DNA from: Geobacter sp. OR-1
GTDB taxonomy: Bacteria; Desulfobacterota; Desulfuromonadia; Geobacterales; DSM-12255
Assembly (NCBI RefSeq): GCF_000813145.1
Contig: NZ_BAZF01000008.1
Coordinates: 1 to 64,000 of the forward strand
DNA length: 64,000 bases
Direction: 5' to 3'
The notes below the pieces were generated by a model, which was not told the origin of the DNA, searched no databases, and saw nothing but the letters and a program-made list of their open reading frames with translations. Positions 42,484 through 52,810 of the stretch are shown here, piece by piece. Both the position numbers and the translations under genes were made by a program. Numbering within the stretch: the stretch's first letter is position 1; every line of letters begins with the position of its first letter.

Positions 42484-43946
42484 GAAGCTACCCCCTTCGC
42501 TCTTCTGAGCATGAACTCGTGCTGCTGTACATACGCGCGTTCAATATCCTGCGCCCGGACCGACAGATCAGTGAGGCTGATACACCTGAAGCCACCCTCG
42601 ATCGTGTTTTCAATGATCGAAATCGGTCCGTTTTGTTCCTCCTTCATCTCTTCGCAGATGCTGCCGACCGTAATGTTCACCCCGTCATAGAGCTTTTTCT
42701 TTACATTTACCTTGGGATTGCAGCCAACATATTGCCGGGCACGAACCTCCTGAATCCGGTTGGCAATCTCGGCCCGCGCCCGGGAGAAATCGGTTTTATC
42801 CATTGTCCCCTTGCCGGCGTTGAAACTGGCGATCAACTGTTTCATGTCGTTAAAGAGGCGATTGATCTCTTCCTGGTCACGATAATTGACCCCGACCACG
42901 ATCAAGGTGCGCAAAGAGGTGACGGTGCCGATGCTCGCCGCTTCCACCCCTCCCATGGCCACACACTCGCCGCCGGACAACCCGCCCCGGTTGACCCGGA
43001 CCGATCCGAGAGCCTTTATGCTGCAGTTCCGCATTTCGTACTCGACAACTATGTCGCCGGCAGTCTCAATCGCCACATCATTGATATAATTGGCGAACAC
43101 ATTCCCTCCGGCTGAAACTTCCCCCTTGCCCTGACCGTTCATGCCGCCAAAAGAGATGTCGCCGAGGCTCTCTACCCGGCATACCCCGATATTTCCGCGC
43201 ACCTTTATCCCTTTGCTGGCATTGATCGAAAATCCGTCCAGCACATCCCCGGACACATCGAGAAAACCGTTAAAGAGCACATTGCCGACCTTGAAGTCCA
43301 CGTCTCCCCTGATCTTGTACACATCTTCGACGGAAATTTCGCCACCCTGGCAGAAGACCCGGCCATCGGCCTCGGCATGAAGAGAACAGCCGTCCGGAGC
43401 CAGGGAGACATTACCGGCCAGAACGAGATTCAAAGGAGTACCGGGTTTTGGTGGTATTACCGTGCCGGAAACCGTTAATCCGGGCGTACCTTCGCCCGGC
43501 GGCAGCACCTGGCCGACCAGGTCCCCCGTAGTGACATTGCAGAAACTCTGCACGACCCGAAAATCGACAGTTTCGTTTTCGGCATCTTCTTCGGCATCCT
43601 CCTCGGCCGATTCCAGAGAATCCTTGACTGTCAGGGCTATACTGCCGTCTTCGCCCGGCACCATCGGAATGCCATAAGCCAGCGGGTGTCCGTCTACTTC
43701 GGTATGGGAAATTGCGGCCGCGAGCAGTTCTTCCACGGCGTCGTCGTTGATCCCTTCCCTGACCTTGGCCTGGGCCAGATAGTTCGACAGCTCTTCGTGG
43801 GACAGGGGTGCGCCGTTTGGCGACGGCGTGTAGGTGGATTTACACACGAGGCCGTCCGGAGCAACCTCCAGCATTAATGTATAGCCGAGACGCTTGAACT
43901 CGAACCTTTTGGCCTCTTTCTGGCCAACCACGGCATTATCCGCCAT
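42480..43946 (-). CDS. FapA/DUF342 domain protein
   Basis: This is a protein of about 488 residues. Residues about 75-230 precede a right-handed beta-helix-like core of DUF342 (repeats such as DVDFKVGNVLFNGFLDVSG, GNIGVCRVESLGDISFGG, and GDIVVEYEMRNCSIKALGSV). The C-terminal part has a coiled coil (about 370-410). These proteins are labelled flagellar assembly protein A but are widespread in bacteria beside signalling genes, with unclear function, probably polymer scaffolds. The start ATG 43946 has GGGGGAG just upstream. Confidence 0.8.
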   Translation of the reverse strand: MADNAVVGQKEAKRFEFKRLGYTLMLEVAPDGLVCKSTYTPSPNGAPLSHEELSNYLAQAKVREGINDDAVEELLAAAISHTEVDGHPLAYGIPMVPGEDGSIALTVKDSLESAEEDAEEDAENETVDFRVVQSFCNVTTGDLVGQVLPPGEGTPGLTVSGTVIPPKPGTPLNLVLAGNVSLAPDGCSLHAEADGRVFCQGGEISVEDVYKIRGDVDFKVGNVLFNGFLDVSGDVLDGFSINASKGIKVRGNIGVCRVESLGDISFGGMNGQGKGEVSAGGNVFANYINDVAIETAGDIVVEYEMRNCSIKALGSVRVNRGGLSGGECVAMGGVEAASIGTVTSLRTLIVVGVNYRDQEEINRLFNDMKQLIASFNAGKGTMDKTDFSRARAEIANRIQEVRARQYVGCNPKVNVKKKLYDGVNITVGSICEEMKEEQNGPISIIENTIEGGFRCISLTDLSVRAQDIERAYVQQHEFMLRRAKGVAS

Positions 43947-44032
43947 GACTCCCCCCTGAAGAACAGAACAAAGGCTTCCGGGCACAATTCAACACCGGCA
44001 ACAACTCCGGGGCTGAAACAGCGCAGCGCAGC

Positions 44033-46213
44033 TTAAACTGCAGCCAGATCGCTTCTGACCGTATCTTTGAAAACATCGAACTCCTCTTTAAGTGACCGAT
44101 AACGGGGTAACAGCCCTGCGACCGACCCTGCTCTGGCAGCGTCTTCCATCTCTGCGGCAATCCTCTTCATTCTGCCGGCAGCAATGTTTGCCGCTGCCCC
44201 TTTGATCGTATGCGCCTTTATCCTGACATTCTCAACATTACCGGTCTCGATCGCTTCTCCCAGTTCGGCAATATTGGGTTCAGCGGCGTCTATGAACATG
44301 CCGATAAATTTGACCAGGTACGAAGTTTCGCCATCCAGCCGGTCCAGAAGCTCTTTACGATTGAAAACATCCTCATCCGAGTCAGCTTGGTCCGGATTCT
44401 CTTCGGCGCTTTGGCCAGTGACAACCGGCCGTTCCGGGGAGAGGATCATGCCGTCCTTTGCCTCATCCAGCCGGTTGATGACCCGGTAGACCTCTTCTTC
44501 TTTGACCGGTTTGCCAATGAACGAATCCATCCCTGCTTCATGGCAGACCTCCACATCTTCCTTCATGACATTGGCGGTCATGGCGCAGATATGCGTCCGC
44601 CTCCCGCTCCCCTCTTCCAGCCGCCGGATCTCCCTGGTGGCCTGCAGTCCGTCCATGACCGGCATATGGATATCCATGAACACCAGATCGTACATCTCCT
44701 GCTCCCACATCTCCAGCGCCTGCTTGCCGTTCTCGGCACAAGTGATGGCATGATCGCCGGTCTTGCCGATGATCTTCCGGGAAACAAGCTGGTTGACCGG
44801 GATATCATCAACGATCAGTATCCGCAAAGGCCGGCAGACAAACGTTTGCAGCAGCTCTTCATGCGGCAGCGCCGGGCATTGCCCGGTCAGCGGGAGCTGC
44901 AGCGGGATGGTAACCGAAAACGCACTCCCCGCCCCTTCCGTGCTCTGCACCTCGATTTCGCCCCCCATCAGCTGGGTCAGGCTCCTGGTGATCGACAAGC
45001 CGAGGCCGGTCCCCCCGTAAAGTCTCGTCGTAGAGCTGTCCGCCTGGGTAAACTTGTCGAAGATCCGTGCCAGCGCCGTTGACGGGATGCCGATGCCGGT
45101 ATCGGTGACGGTGAACCGGACCTTGACCTTCCCCTCGCCCCGGCTCTCCTCGCGGCATTCGAGGACAACACCGCCATGAGAGGTAAACTTGATGGCATTG
45201 CCCAGAAGATTGTTGAGAATCTGGGCGATCCGTACCGGGTCTCCCACCACCGATTCCGGGAAATCTTCCGGCAGCTTCAGTTCGCAGTAAATGTTTTTTT
45301 CTTTTGCCTTGAGTTTCAAAGGCTGCAGGGTGCCCTCAAGGTATTTCCGGACCCGGAACGGGATCTCTTCCAGGGTGATCTTGCCGGCTTCGATCTTGGA
45401 GAAATCCAGGATGTCATTGATGATGGTCAGCAGGTTATCGGCAGAGAGCTGGAGGGAATCGACGTAAAGCCGCTGGTCTTCTGTAAGTTCAGTGTCATTG
45501 ATCAGCTTTGCCAGGCCGATGATGCCGTTCATCGGGGTCCTGATCTCATGACTCATGTTGGCCAGGAACTCGCTTTTGGCCTTGGTCGCGGATTCTGCCT
45601 GTCTGCGGGCCGACTCGAGCTCCATCGTCCGTACCTGCACCATCTTTTCCAGATTCTGCATATGATCGTGCAGCATCTCGTAAAGCGAGGCATTCTCCAC
45701 GGCATAGGCGGTGCTGGTAAGGATGATGCTCATGGCAGTCTGTGAGGCAAAGTCGGAATTCAGGCGGCACCCTTCCAGAATCCCCGCAAACATCCCGTGT
45801 ATCCGGGATTGCGTCGCAAGCACATGAAGGACCAGAGATTCGCTCCCGCTTTCCACCGGAACAATTACGGGACGGTTCTGGTTCAGGGCCCAGGGGAATG
45901 TGCCGTCCAGAATTTTCGCATCAACCTCTGCCGCCAGTACCGGTTCCGCCTCGTGCGGATCACAGAGCATCAGCTTGAAGCTGGCATCCTCCTCGATGTT
46001 GTAGTAAGACAGGGTAGTAAATGGTATCAACCGGCGCAACTGCCCGAACATGGCCTTGATTACGACCGAAGTGTCCTGTTTGCGATAGATGTCGGACTGG
46101 AAATCGTTGCAGGCGGCAAGGATATCGAGGGTCCGGACATAGTTCAGGTTGCTCTCTTCGAGAAAACTGATCCGTTCCAGAAGCTTGGCCGGGTTGTCGC
46201 TCTGACTAGGCAC
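44033..46213 (-). CDS. hybrid histidine kinase with GAF-like sensor, REC and HPt domains
   Basis: This is a protein of about 726 residues with no membrane segment. Residues about 30-190 are GAF-like. A coiled coil (about 185-215) leads to HisKA with [15 protein letters not shown] (phospho-His) and a HATPase domain ([16 protein letters not shown]). REC follows with [13 protein letters not shown] (phospho-Asp). The C-terminal HPt has [12 protein letters not shown] (phospho-His). It can run a full phosphorelay that ends on the CheY-like regulator downstream. The start is GTG 46213 with GGGAGGGGGG upstream, overlapping the HDOD stop by eight bp. The sensed signal is unknown. Confidence 0.88.
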   Translation of the reverse strand: MPSQSDNPAKLLERISFLEESNLNYVRTLDILAACNDFQSDIYRKQDTSVVIKAMFGQLRRLIPFTTLSYYNIEEDASFKLMLCDPHEAEPVLAAEVDAKILDGTFPWALNQNRPVIVPVESGSESLVLHVLATQSRIHGMFAGILEGCRLNSDFASQTAMSIILTSTAYAVENASLYEMLHDHMQNLEKMVQVRTMELESARRQAESATKAKSEFLANMSHEIRTPMNGIIGLAKLINDTELTEDQRLYVDSLQLSADNLLTIINDILDFSKIEAGKITLEEIPFRVRKYLEGTLQPLKLKAKEKNIYCELKLPEDFPESVVGDPVRIAQILNNLLGNAIKFTSHGGVVLECREESRGEGKVKVRFTVTDTGIGIPSTALARIFDKFTQADSSTTRLYGGTGLGLSITRSLTQLMGGEIEVQSTEGAGSAFSVTIPLQLPLTGQCPALPHEELLQTFVCRPLRILIVDDIPVNQLVSRKIIGKTGDHAITCAENGKQALEMWEQEMYDLVFMDIHMPVMDGLQATREIRRLEEGSGRRTHICAMTANVMKEDVEVCHEAGMDSFIGKPVKEEEVYRVINRLDEAKDGMILSPERPVVTGQSAEENPDQADSDEDVFNRKELLDRLDGETSYLVKFIGMFIDAAEPNIAELGEAIETGNVENVRIKAHTIKGAAANIAAGRMKRIAAEMEDAARAGSVAGLLPRYRSLKEEFDVFKDTVRSDLAAV

Positions 46214-47078
46214 TTGCCCCCCTCCCGAACAACGCCTGTTCCGTCTCGGTAACCGTTTTATCGATCTGCTTGATGAGCGATGCAAACAGAAAAGGGGAGA
46301 GATTCAGGCCGGCCCAGACCTTTTCGTCAAGCTGGGGGACAAAAAGGCCGCCGCTGCTGCCGATCTGGAGCGCATGGGCAATAATATCAGCCAGATGCAG
46401 CAGAGATGCCTCGCGCGGGTACTGTTCCGCCCTATTGGGCCGGTGATGAAACTCAACCGGCTCGGCCACACTGGGAGGGATTTTCCATTTCCTCAGGAGC
46501 CTGCCGCCGACCTCGGCATGGTCGAACAACAGGCGCTCCCGCTCCACATGGTACAGGAGCCGCCCTTGGCCCCGGCACTCTTCGAGCATTTCCTTGCAGA
46601 GTTCGGGGACTTTGATGAACATTATGAGTCTGCCCACATCATGCAGAATCCCGGCGACAAAAAAACGCTCCAGGTTGGATTCCCTTTGACTGGTAGCAAT
46701 CAACCGGGCCGTCAGCCCGGTGACGATGCTGTGCCGCCAGAACTGTTCCATGTTGATCAGCTCTTTCGGTATCCCGGCAAACACATCCATTACCGATAAC
46801 GCCAGAGCGAGATCCCTGACCTGCTGGATGCCGATAATGGTAACTGCATGGCTGATCGTCTCTATCCTGGAAAAATAGCCGAACAACGGGCTGTTGGCCA
46901 GTTTCAGAATACGCGCGGTCAGTCCCTGGTCTTCGGAAATGATCTTGCCGATATCGGTAATGGAACTCCTAGGGTTGTTTATCGCTTCGTCAAGGCGGGC
47001 ATAAAACAGCGGCAGAGAATGAACGGTGGAGACATCCTGGATAATCTCGTCAATGCTTATTTTGAGGTCAGGAGGCAT
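46206..47078 (-). CDS. HDOD domain signalling protein
   Basis: This is a 290-residue protein. An HDOD (HD-related) domain covers about 15-215: [54 protein letters not shown] and [31 protein letters not shown] proteins lack phosphodiesterase activity in most cases and scaffold signalling or respond to c-di-GMP-linked cues. It sits in an overlapping operon: its start overlaps the short protein upstream by 11 bp and its stop overlaps the kinase start. Confidence 0.88.
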   Translation of the reverse strand: MPPDLKISIDEIIQDVSTVHSLPLFYARLDEAINNPRSSITDIGKIISEDQGLTARILKLANSPLFGYFSRIETISHAVTIIGIQQVRDLALALSVMDVFAGIPKELINMEQFWRHSIVTGLTARLIATSQRESNLERFFVAGILHDVGRLIMFIKVPELCKEMLEECRGQGRLLYHVERERLLFDHAEVGGRLLRKWKIPPSVAEPVEFHHRPNRAEQYPREASLLHLADIIAHALQIGSSGGLFVPQLDEKVWAGLNLSPFLFASLIKQIDKTVTETEQALFGRGASA

Positions 47079-47400
47079 GCATTGCCTTCCTTATTATGCA
47101 TAGCCGGAGCAGTTCCTTTATTGCCGGATGCTCAAGGTTATTGTGGATAAAAAGCGGCTTCACGTTGGCCTCTGCCTCGGCGAGCGCCTCCGGGCTGATC
47201 TCTTCGTCCCCGTGACCGGCGGCTTCGGTCTCGCTTCCCCCGACGATCTCTGCTTCCAGAATCCCCCAGGTGCGTAAAATCTGCAGGTGCTTTTCCGTCA
47301 ACTCAACCCCTTCGGGCAACAAAAGCCGGCCGCTGCGATCGCAGACATTGCTCTTCAGGATCATGCCGGCGGCAAGGTTGTCGATTGATACAGTAGCCAA
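47068..47400 (-). CDS. short signalling module protein (HD-GYP N-terminal-like)
   Basis: This is a protein of about 110 residues. The first 60 residues (VSIDNLAAGMILKSNVCDRSG, GRLLLPEGVELTEKHLQILRTWGI) match the small domain often found in front of HD-GYP domains. The C-terminal half is acidic, then ends in a helix. I place the start at TTG 47400, preceded by AAGGGA. A TTG at 47415 lacks a ribosome-binding site. First gene of the signalling operon, overlapping the HDOD gene. No catalytic residues. Confidence 0.65.
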   Translation of the reverse strand: MATVSIDNLAAGMILKSNVCDRSGRLLLPEGVELTEKHLQILRTWGILEAEIVGGSETEAAGHGDEEISPEALAEAEANVKPLFIHNNLEHPAIKELLRLCIIRKAMHAS

Positions 47401-47473
47401 AGGGAATCCCTTCAATTAAGAATAGTTACCCCACTAACATCGTTATCCTTATAATCGGCAGAAAATTCCGCAA

Positions 47474-49537
47474 CTACAGTCCGAATTTTAGCCGCAGCTC
47501 CTGAGGGGCATTGACAAAAGAGTCAAACTCCATGCTGAATGTGCCGCGCCCCTTGGTGGCGCTCCTGAGCTCGGTCATGTAACCGAAAAGCTCGGCAAGC
47601 GGAACCAGGGCGTGAATGACCTCCATCTCGCCAAGGCCGTCGATCCCCTCGATCCGGCCCCGTTTCTGCTGGAGCGTCCCGATGACCCGACCGGTTGCTT
47701 CGGCCGGAGTGATGATTTCAAGGGCCATAACCGGCTCAAGCATGACAACGCCGGCATCTTTCAATGCCCTGATCAACCCCCGCTGCGCCGCTGCCCTGAT
47801 CCCGGCCTCGCTGGTCACCCCCTGCTCGAACGGCGCTTCAATGATCTCGATGGCAAGATCGGTAAGCGGATAGCCTGCCAGGCCGCCGGCAGCGCACCCC
47901 TTGTGCATGGCTTCCGCAAGGGCGTTTTTCAAATCGTTTGACAATGCGCCGTCATTGAGCCTGTCCAGCGACAGCTGCACCCCGGCTCCCCTCTCCAGCG
48001 GCTTGAGGGAAAACAGCACCTCGCCGCCGACCGCCTTCCCCTCCTGCTCGACCCGGAACACCTCCCGATGCGTCAGCCCCCTGGCGACCGTCTCCCGGTA
48101 AACTACCTGAGGTCTCCCGGTCTTTACCCCGACACCGAAATCCCTGGCCAAACGGTCGATAATGATCTCCAGATGCAGTTCCCCCATGCCGGTGAGGATG
48201 GTTTGCCCGGTTTCACGGTCCTCATGAACCCGGAAGGTCGGGTCTTCCCATTGGAGCTTGTCAAGGGCCGGGAGGAGTTTTTCCCGGTCATCCACCCCCT
48301 TTGGCTCCACAGCCAGCGAGACTACCGGCTCGGGAACGTTCATGCCGGCCAGCTCCAGATGCAGCGACGGGTCGCAGAGGGTATCGCCGGTGAGCACATC
48401 CTTGAACCCGGTAACGGCAACGATGTCGCCGGCACCGGCATGGTCCGCCGCTTCCCGCCTGTGGGCATGCATCCTGAATATCCGGGCGACCTTTTCGAAC
48501 CTCCCCCTGGAACCATTCGCCAGCGCCATCCCCGGCTTCAGCGATCCGGAATAGATCCTCAGATAGGTAAGCTTCCGCCCCTCCTCGGCGACAACCTTGA
48601 AAGCTAATGCACACAAGGGGGCATCTACAGTGCACGGAATACTGACCTCGTCTCCGGTCGAGGTATTTTTCCCGGTTACAGGCGGCACGTCGAGAGGCGA
48701 CGGCAGATAAAAGGCAACGGCATCGAGCAGCGGTTGAACCCCCTTGTTGCGCAAGGCAGATCCCAACAGTACCGGGAAAACAGAGCAGGCCAGCGTTCCG
48801 GTACGAATTGCCAGGCGCAGCCGCTCGGCAGAGACATCCTCACCGGCGAGGAAATCGGTTAGGATGGTATCGTCAAAGTCGGCCGCCGCCTCAACCAGCT
48901 TCTCCCTGGCAACGGCTGCCTGCTCCCGGAACGAGTCCGGCAGCTCCTGCCTGGTTACCGTCATCCCGAGATCGGTGTCGGCAAAGGTGATCATCTGCCG
49001 GTCAAGCAGGTCGATCACCCCGCTGAAGGCAGCTTCGCTCCCCACAGGGAGCTGCAGCAGCAGCGGCCTGGCCCCCAACCGCCGCTCCATCTGGGCCAGT
49101 ACCGCTTCATGGTCGCTGCCGACCCGGTCCAGCTTGTTAACAAAGCAGATCCGCGGCACCCGGTAACGCTCGGCCTGGCGCCAGACCGATTCGCTCTGCG
49201 GCTGGACCCCTTCCACGCCGCTGAATACGGCAATCGCGCCGTCCAGCACCCTCATGCTCCGCTCCACCTCCATGGTGAAGTCGATATGGCCCGGCGTGTC
49301 GATCAGATTGATCCGGATATCGCGCCAGTTGCAGCAGGTGGCAGTCGCAGTGATGGTGATGCCGCGCTCCTGCTCCTGCGGCATCCAGTCCATGGTGGCC
49401 AGGCCGTCGTGCACCTCCCCCATCCGGTGCGTCTCACCGGTGTAAAAGAGAATCCGTTCCGACACCGTGGTCTTGCCGGCATCGATATGGGAGATAATGC
49501 CGATGTTGCGGATTGCGGAAAGAGGGGGATCAGTCAT
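47474..49537 (-). CDS. fusA: elongation factor G paralogue
   Basis: This is a 687-residue translational GTPase with all G motifs: [36 protein letters not shown] and LLGSAL. Domains II-V follow the usual EF-G order. It lies away from any str operon (no rpsL, rpsG or tuf nearby), so it is probably a second EF-G copy, as found in many delta-proteobacteria, acting in translocation or ribosome recycling. The GTPase site looks intact. Which of the two functions it has cannot be decided from sequence. Confidence 0.88.
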   Translation of the reverse strand: MTDPPLSAIRNIGIISHIDAGKTTVSERILFYTGETHRMGEVHDGLATMDWMPQEQERGITITATATCCNWRDIRINLIDTPGHIDFTMEVERSMRVLDGAIAVFSGVEGVQPQSESVWRQAERYRVPRICFVNKLDRVGSDHEAVLAQMERRLGARPLLLQLPVGSEAAFSGVIDLLDRQMITFADTDLGMTVTRQELPDSFREQAAVAREKLVEAAADFDDTILTDFLAGEDVSAERLRLAIRTGTLACSVFPVLLGSALRNKGVQPLLDAVAFYLPSPLDVPPVTGKNTSTGDEVSIPCTVDAPLCALAFKVVAEEGRKLTYLRIYSGSLKPGMALANGSRGRFEKVARIFRMHAHRREAADHAGAGDIVAVTGFKDVLTGDTLCDPSLHLELAGMNVPEPVVSLAVEPKGVDDREKLLPALDKLQWEDPTFRVHEDRETGQTILTGMGELHLEIIIDRLARDFGVGVKTGRPQVVYRETVARGLTHREVFRVEQEGKAVGGEVLFSLKPLERGAGVQLSLDRLNDGALSNDLKNALAEAMHKGCAAGGLAGYPLTDLAIEIIEAPFEQGVTSEAGIRAAAQRGLIRALKDAGVVMLEPVMALEIITPAEATGRVIGTLQQKRGRIEGIDGLGEMEVIHALVPLAELFGYMTELRSATKGRGTFSMEFDSFVNAPQELRLKFGL

Positions 49538-49575
49538 AACACAATAGTCCTGATTTTTTTGATCTCTATGTCTTC

Positions 49576-49607
49576 AGAGACGCGATTTTCGTGCAAGGCG
49601 CGTCTCT
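49576..49607 (-). terminator. terminator-like hairpin after the scpB-like gene
   Basis: AGAGACGCG (49576-49584) pairs perfectly with CGCGTCTCT (49599-49607), with a 14-nt loop, directly after the stop codon at 49608-49610. No T-run follows, so read-through into the EF-G gene is possible. Confidence 0.4.
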
Positions 49608-50387
49608 CTATTCTCCGGTGAAATTAGGTGTCCTCTTCTCCATAAACGCCTTGATCCCCTCCGCATAGTCCTTGCTGTCATAAACCATTCTGCGGAGCCC
49701 CTGCACCCGCTCGAAGGTATGGGGGCTCATGGGATAGGCACTGGCCAGCAGCCTCATCTGTTCCTTGATGACGGCAATGGTAAGCGGGCTGTTTTGCGTA
49801 ATCTTCATGGCCAGGTCGTGGGTAAACTCCTCAAGCTCTCCGTCTTCCACCAGGTGATTGAGGATGCCGGCCTTGCGCGCCTGCTCGGACGACAGCGGCT
49901 GGGCAGTGAAGAACATCTCCTTGGCAACGTTCACCCCCATTATGTTCATGAAATGAAGAATCCCGGTCACGTTGTACGGCACGCCGATCTTCGCCGGGGT
50001 CATGCAGAAGCTGCAGTTCCTGGCGCCGATCAGGATGTCGCAGGAGAGCGCCAGATCGCAGGCGCCACCCCAGACACCCCCCTCGATCATGGCGATGACC
50101 GGCATGGTGAGACTCTGCACCGTGCGGAGGATCGTCAGCAACGGGTCGTGATAGGCAAGCGGGTCGCGGCCCGGCAGGGGGAGCTCTCTTACATCATGGC
50201 CGGCGGACCAGACCTTGCTCCCCTTTTCGGCACGAAGAATCAGTACCCTGGCTTTGCTTTTCTGAAGCGCTTCGACCGCCTGGATGATCTCGTCCACCAT
50301 CGCCTTGGAGAGGATATTGCGGCGCTGGGAATAATTGAAGGTTATGGTGCCAATCTGGTCCTGCAGTTGGGTGAGGATGAGAGACAT
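49608..50387 (-). CDS. scpB: methylmalonyl-CoA decarboxylase-like enoyl-CoA hydratase family protein
   Basis: This is a 259-residue crotonase-fold enzyme. It aligns by eye along its length with E. coli ScpB/YgfG: SKVWSAGHDVRELP, GRDPLAYHDPL, EGGVWGGACDLALSCD, MTPAKIGVPYN, GILNHLVEDGELEEFT and the final EKRTPNF. That enzyme decarboxylates methylmalonyl-CoA to propionyl-CoA. No mutase, propionyl-CoA transferase or epimerase gene is in the window, so the pathway context is incomplete. It lies upstream of the EF-G paralogue on the same strand. Confidence 0.8.
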   Translation of the reverse strand: MSLILTQLQDQIGTITFNYSQRRNILSKAMVDEIIQAVEALQKSKARVLILRAEKGSKVWSAGHDVRELPLPGRDPLAYHDPLLTILRTVQSLTMPVIAMIEGGVWGGACDLALSCDILIGARNCSFCMTPAKIGVPYNVTGILHFMNIMGVNVAKEMFFTAQPLSSEQARKAGILNHLVEDGELEEFTHDLAMKITQNSPLTIAVIKEQMRLLASAYPMSPHTFERVQGLRRMVYDSKDYAEGIKAFMEKRTPNFTGE

Positions 50388-50476
50388 GCCGGTCCTCCTT
50401 CAGAGTTGACTACCCTTCAAGGAGTACCAGAGAATCGGACTTCGTCAACCGGCAAATTCGCGGGTTTCGGGATCTT

Positions 50477-52045
50477 TCATTGATACGGATCGGCTTCCGC
50501 AGGTGTTTCGGAGAGCGATGGCAATTCGGCGGACTCTTTCAGAGGGGTTTTGTCCTTGACGCCGAAGACCTCGATCCCGGCTTTACCCTCCAGGGGGCAG
50601 ACAAATTCGCAGATGCCGCAGCCGTTGCAGATCTCAGTGACGACATACGGCACCAGGACCTCAACTGTCCGGCCGTCCGGTGTTTTCTGCCTCTCCAGAC
50701 GCGACCGGATCGCCTTCTGCGGGATCGGGCAATGCTCTTCGCAGACAATGCAGCTGGTGTTCCGGGCAAACGGCAGGCAATGGTTCTTGTCGAACACCGC
50801 CTTACCGATCACCTCCCGCTGCTTCCGCTCCTTCGGCAGGTTGGGGATCGCGCCGGTGGGACAGACCTGGCCGCAGAGCGTGCAGTTGTATTCGCAGTAA
50901 CCGAGCCTCGCCAAGACTACCGGGGTGTATACCCCTTCCAGCCCCGCCTGCATGATCGCCGGGTAGAGCGCGCTCTTCACGCAGACCTTAAGGCACTCGC
51001 CGCACCGGACGCACTTCTGCAGGAACTCATGTTCGTTGCGCACCCCCGGCGGCCGCAGCAGCCGCGCCTCGGCCTCCGGCTTCCGGAAACGGAACAGCCG
51101 GGAAGCGAACAAGCCGGAAACGATCCCTCCCAGCAGAACCCGGCGCTCAGGGAGATAATCGCCGCCGCTGGCGGCAAGGCCCGTCAGGCGAAACCTTACC
51201 CTGTTGTGCGGGCAGTGGAGCTGGCACTCCATGCAGAGGATGCACTCGTCTTTCTGCAGAACCTCCCGGTCGAAAGATGTCGGGCAAAGCTCTTGGCAGG
51301 AGCCGCAGTCGCTGCACAGCTTTGCCGGCATGCGAACAAAGGGGGACAGCCGTCCAAAGAGCCCGAGCAGGGTGCCGAGCGGACAGAGCCGACGGCACCA
51401 GCAGCGGGGCTCGTATTTTTCGAGGAACAGGATCAGGCCTAATATCAGTAGCGAGAGGAACGCCAGCGGATAGATCGTCTCCCGGAACGGGAGCAGGTAA
51501 TCGCGGATCAGCGCATAGGCAGGGGCAATGGTATCGCGGCTGTCGCCCATCACCCGGTACAGGCCGACCCACCCCGACCTGAAGGTTTCGCCGACCAGCG
51601 GATACAGGGCAAAGGTCAGGGCGCGGAGCAGGATGGCGATCGGATCGAGCAGTCCGGCAAGGTTGACGCCGAAGAGCGCCGCAAACAGCAGCGGCAGCAG
51701 CAGCCAGTATTTGGTATTGCCGCCTAGAGCCCGGATCGGCCCCGACTTGGCGATTCGGCCGGTCACCAGGTCCAGGACAGTCCCGAGCGGACAGATCCAG
51801 CCGCAGAAAAACCGCCCCAGCAGGGCAGTTGCAACCAGGGTCACTGTTGCCGGAAACAGGAGCCAGGACCAGCTCTTGGCAGCGAGGAGGTAACTGACGA
51901 GCACCAGCGGGTTGGCACGGAAGAACGCATTGACCGCGGCATTGATCTCGTCGCTTCCCCGGTATTCGGTCCGGACGAACAGGACCAGGAACAGCGCCAG
52001 GAACAGCAGCTGGCTTATGCGGCTGGAGGTAATTTTTTTCATCAC
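50477..52045 (-). CDS. membrane-bound polyferredoxin (NapH/NosR-like)
   Basis: This is a 522-residue protein. The N-terminal half has about five hydrophobic segments with two C-G/R-x-x-CP motifs (CGWICPLG, CRRLCPLG). The second half has several [4Fe-4S] motifs (CSDCGSCQELCP, CILCMECQLHCP, CVRCGECLKVC, CTLCGQVCP, CNGCGICEFVCP). This is the layout of quinol-linked NapH/NosR-type electron carriers. It probably passes electrons between the quinone pool and a periplasmic or cytoplasmic reductase not encoded nearby. The start is ATG 52045 or 52042. The partner is unknown. Confidence 0.85.
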   Translation of the reverse strand: MMKKITSSRISQLLFLALFLVLFVRTEYRGSDEINAAVNAFFRANPLVLVSYLLAAKSWSWLLFPATVTLVATALLGRFFCGWICPLGTVLDLVTGRIAKSGPIRALGGNTKYWLLLPLLFAALFGVNLAGLLDPIAILLRALTFALYPLVGETFRSGWVGLYRVMGDSRDTIAPAYALIRDYLLPFRETIYPLAFLSLLILGLILFLEKYEPRCWCRRLCPLGTLLGLFGRLSPFVRMPAKLCSDCGSCQELCPTSFDREVLQKDECILCMECQLHCPHNRVRFRLTGLAASGGDYLPERRVLLGGIVSGLFASRLFRFRKPEAEARLLRPPGVRNEHEFLQKCVRCGECLKVCVKSALYPAIMQAGLEGVYTPVVLARLGYCEYNCTLCGQVCPTGAIPNLPKERKQREVIGKAVFDKNHCLPFARNTSCIVCEEHCPIPQKAIRSRLERQKTPDGRTVEVLVPYVVTEICNGCGICEFVCPLEGKAGIEVFGVKDKTPLKESAELPSLSETPAEADPYQ

Positions 52046-52049
52046 ACTC

Positions 52050-52448
52050 TCACCAGATCACCTTCAGTCCCTGCTTTTTATACGCTGCACATGCTTTGTC
52101 CTGTGAGATAAAAGTCAGTTTTCTTGAGATTGCCTGCCAGATCAGCAGACAATCAAAAGGGTCCTTGTGTTCCAGTCGCGGCAAATGGTGAAAGGTTGCA
52201 GCATCAGCTTCGGCAAGCGGCAAAACCTCAAAACCTGCCTGCCGGACAAGGCAGGGGAAATCTTCGGGGCCAACATTGTTGAGTTCAAGCCTGCCGATAG
52301 AATACTTCAACGACAGTTCCCAGAAGGAGACCACGCTGACAAATATGGTTTCGTCGGCATTACCAAGAATCTCCGCCCCCTTTCTGCCCAGTCGAGTCGG
52401 CTCGAACAGTGACCAGAGCAGCGTATGGGTGTCGAGAAGAAAATTCAT
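52050..52448 (-). CDS. PIN-domain toxin (VapC-type)
   Basis: This is a 132-residue PIN nuclease. The acidic active-site residues are visible: Asp6 in FLLDTHTLLW, Glu44 in SFWELSLK, Asp96 and Asp99 in HKDPFDCLL. It would cleave RNA (often initiator tRNA or rRNA) when freed from its antitoxin. Its start overlaps the antitoxin stop by four bp, the usual TA arrangement. The polyferredoxin start is only four bp downstream. Confidence 0.9.
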   Translation of the reverse strand: MNFLLDTHTLLWSLFEPTRLGRKGAEILGNADETIFVSVVSFWELSLKYSIGRLELNNVGPEDFPCLVRQAGFEVLPLAEADAATFHHLPRLEHKDPFDCLLIWQAISRKLTFISQDKACAAYKKQGLKVIW

Positions 52449-52684
52449 GACTTCAACAATTCTTCATCGGACAAGGCAAAATCTTCCCGAAGCGAAAAGG
52501 TCGCCTTCCCTGCCAGCAGCCCAAGCTTGCGTTCCGGTTTGCCCTGATAGTGCGAAAAAGGGACCAGAACGGCGATCTTCTCCTTTTTCTTGCCGAAGCT
52601 GATTACTACATCCTCGCCACTTTGCACCATGTCGAGGACTTCTGAAAAATGAGCTTTGACCTCACCGACTGTCATGGTTTGCAT
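52445..52684 (-). CDS. Phd/YefM-type antitoxin
   Basis: This is a 79-residue protein. The N-terminal VGEVKAHFSEVLDMVQSGEDVVISFGKKKEKIAVLVP is the DNA-binding Phd/YefM fold. The C-terminal half (ALSDEELLKS) is the toxin-binding tail. It is encoded directly before the PIN toxin. A perfect palindrome overlapping the promoter lies 27 bp upstream, consistent with autoregulation. Confidence 0.88.
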   Translation of the reverse strand: MQTMTVGEVKAHFSEVLDMVQSGEDVVISFGKKKEKIAVLVPFSHYQGKPERKLGLLAGKATFSLREDFALSDEELLKS

Positions 52685-52710
52685 AATAAAGATCCTCGCT
52701 GTTTTTCTTA

Positions 52711-52753
52711 AATATTACCTTTTCGTGACAAGTTGTCAAGAAAAGGTAATATT
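52711..52753 (-). promoter_or_regulatory. promoter/operator of the toxin-antitoxin operon
   Basis: Perfect 14-bp inverted arms AATATTACCTTTTC (52711-52724) and GAAAAGGTAATATT (52740-52753) flank a 15-bp centre. On the minus strand the centre holds TTGACA (52739-52734) and, 16 bp on, TAATAT (52717-52712), a near-consensus sigma-70 promoter. Binding of antitoxin or complex to the palindrome would block it. Confidence 0.8.
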
Positions 52754-52810
52754 GATTGTCCCGTGGGTCCGTTGGTACATATATTCTTTCTCCTGCCCTT
52801 ATTTTTTTTC

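Noticed and set aside
42480-43946. Flagellar assembly role for the FapA-like protein
   Set aside because: No flagellar gene is in the window, and DUF342 proteins occur in many non-flagellar contexts. The name was not used as function.
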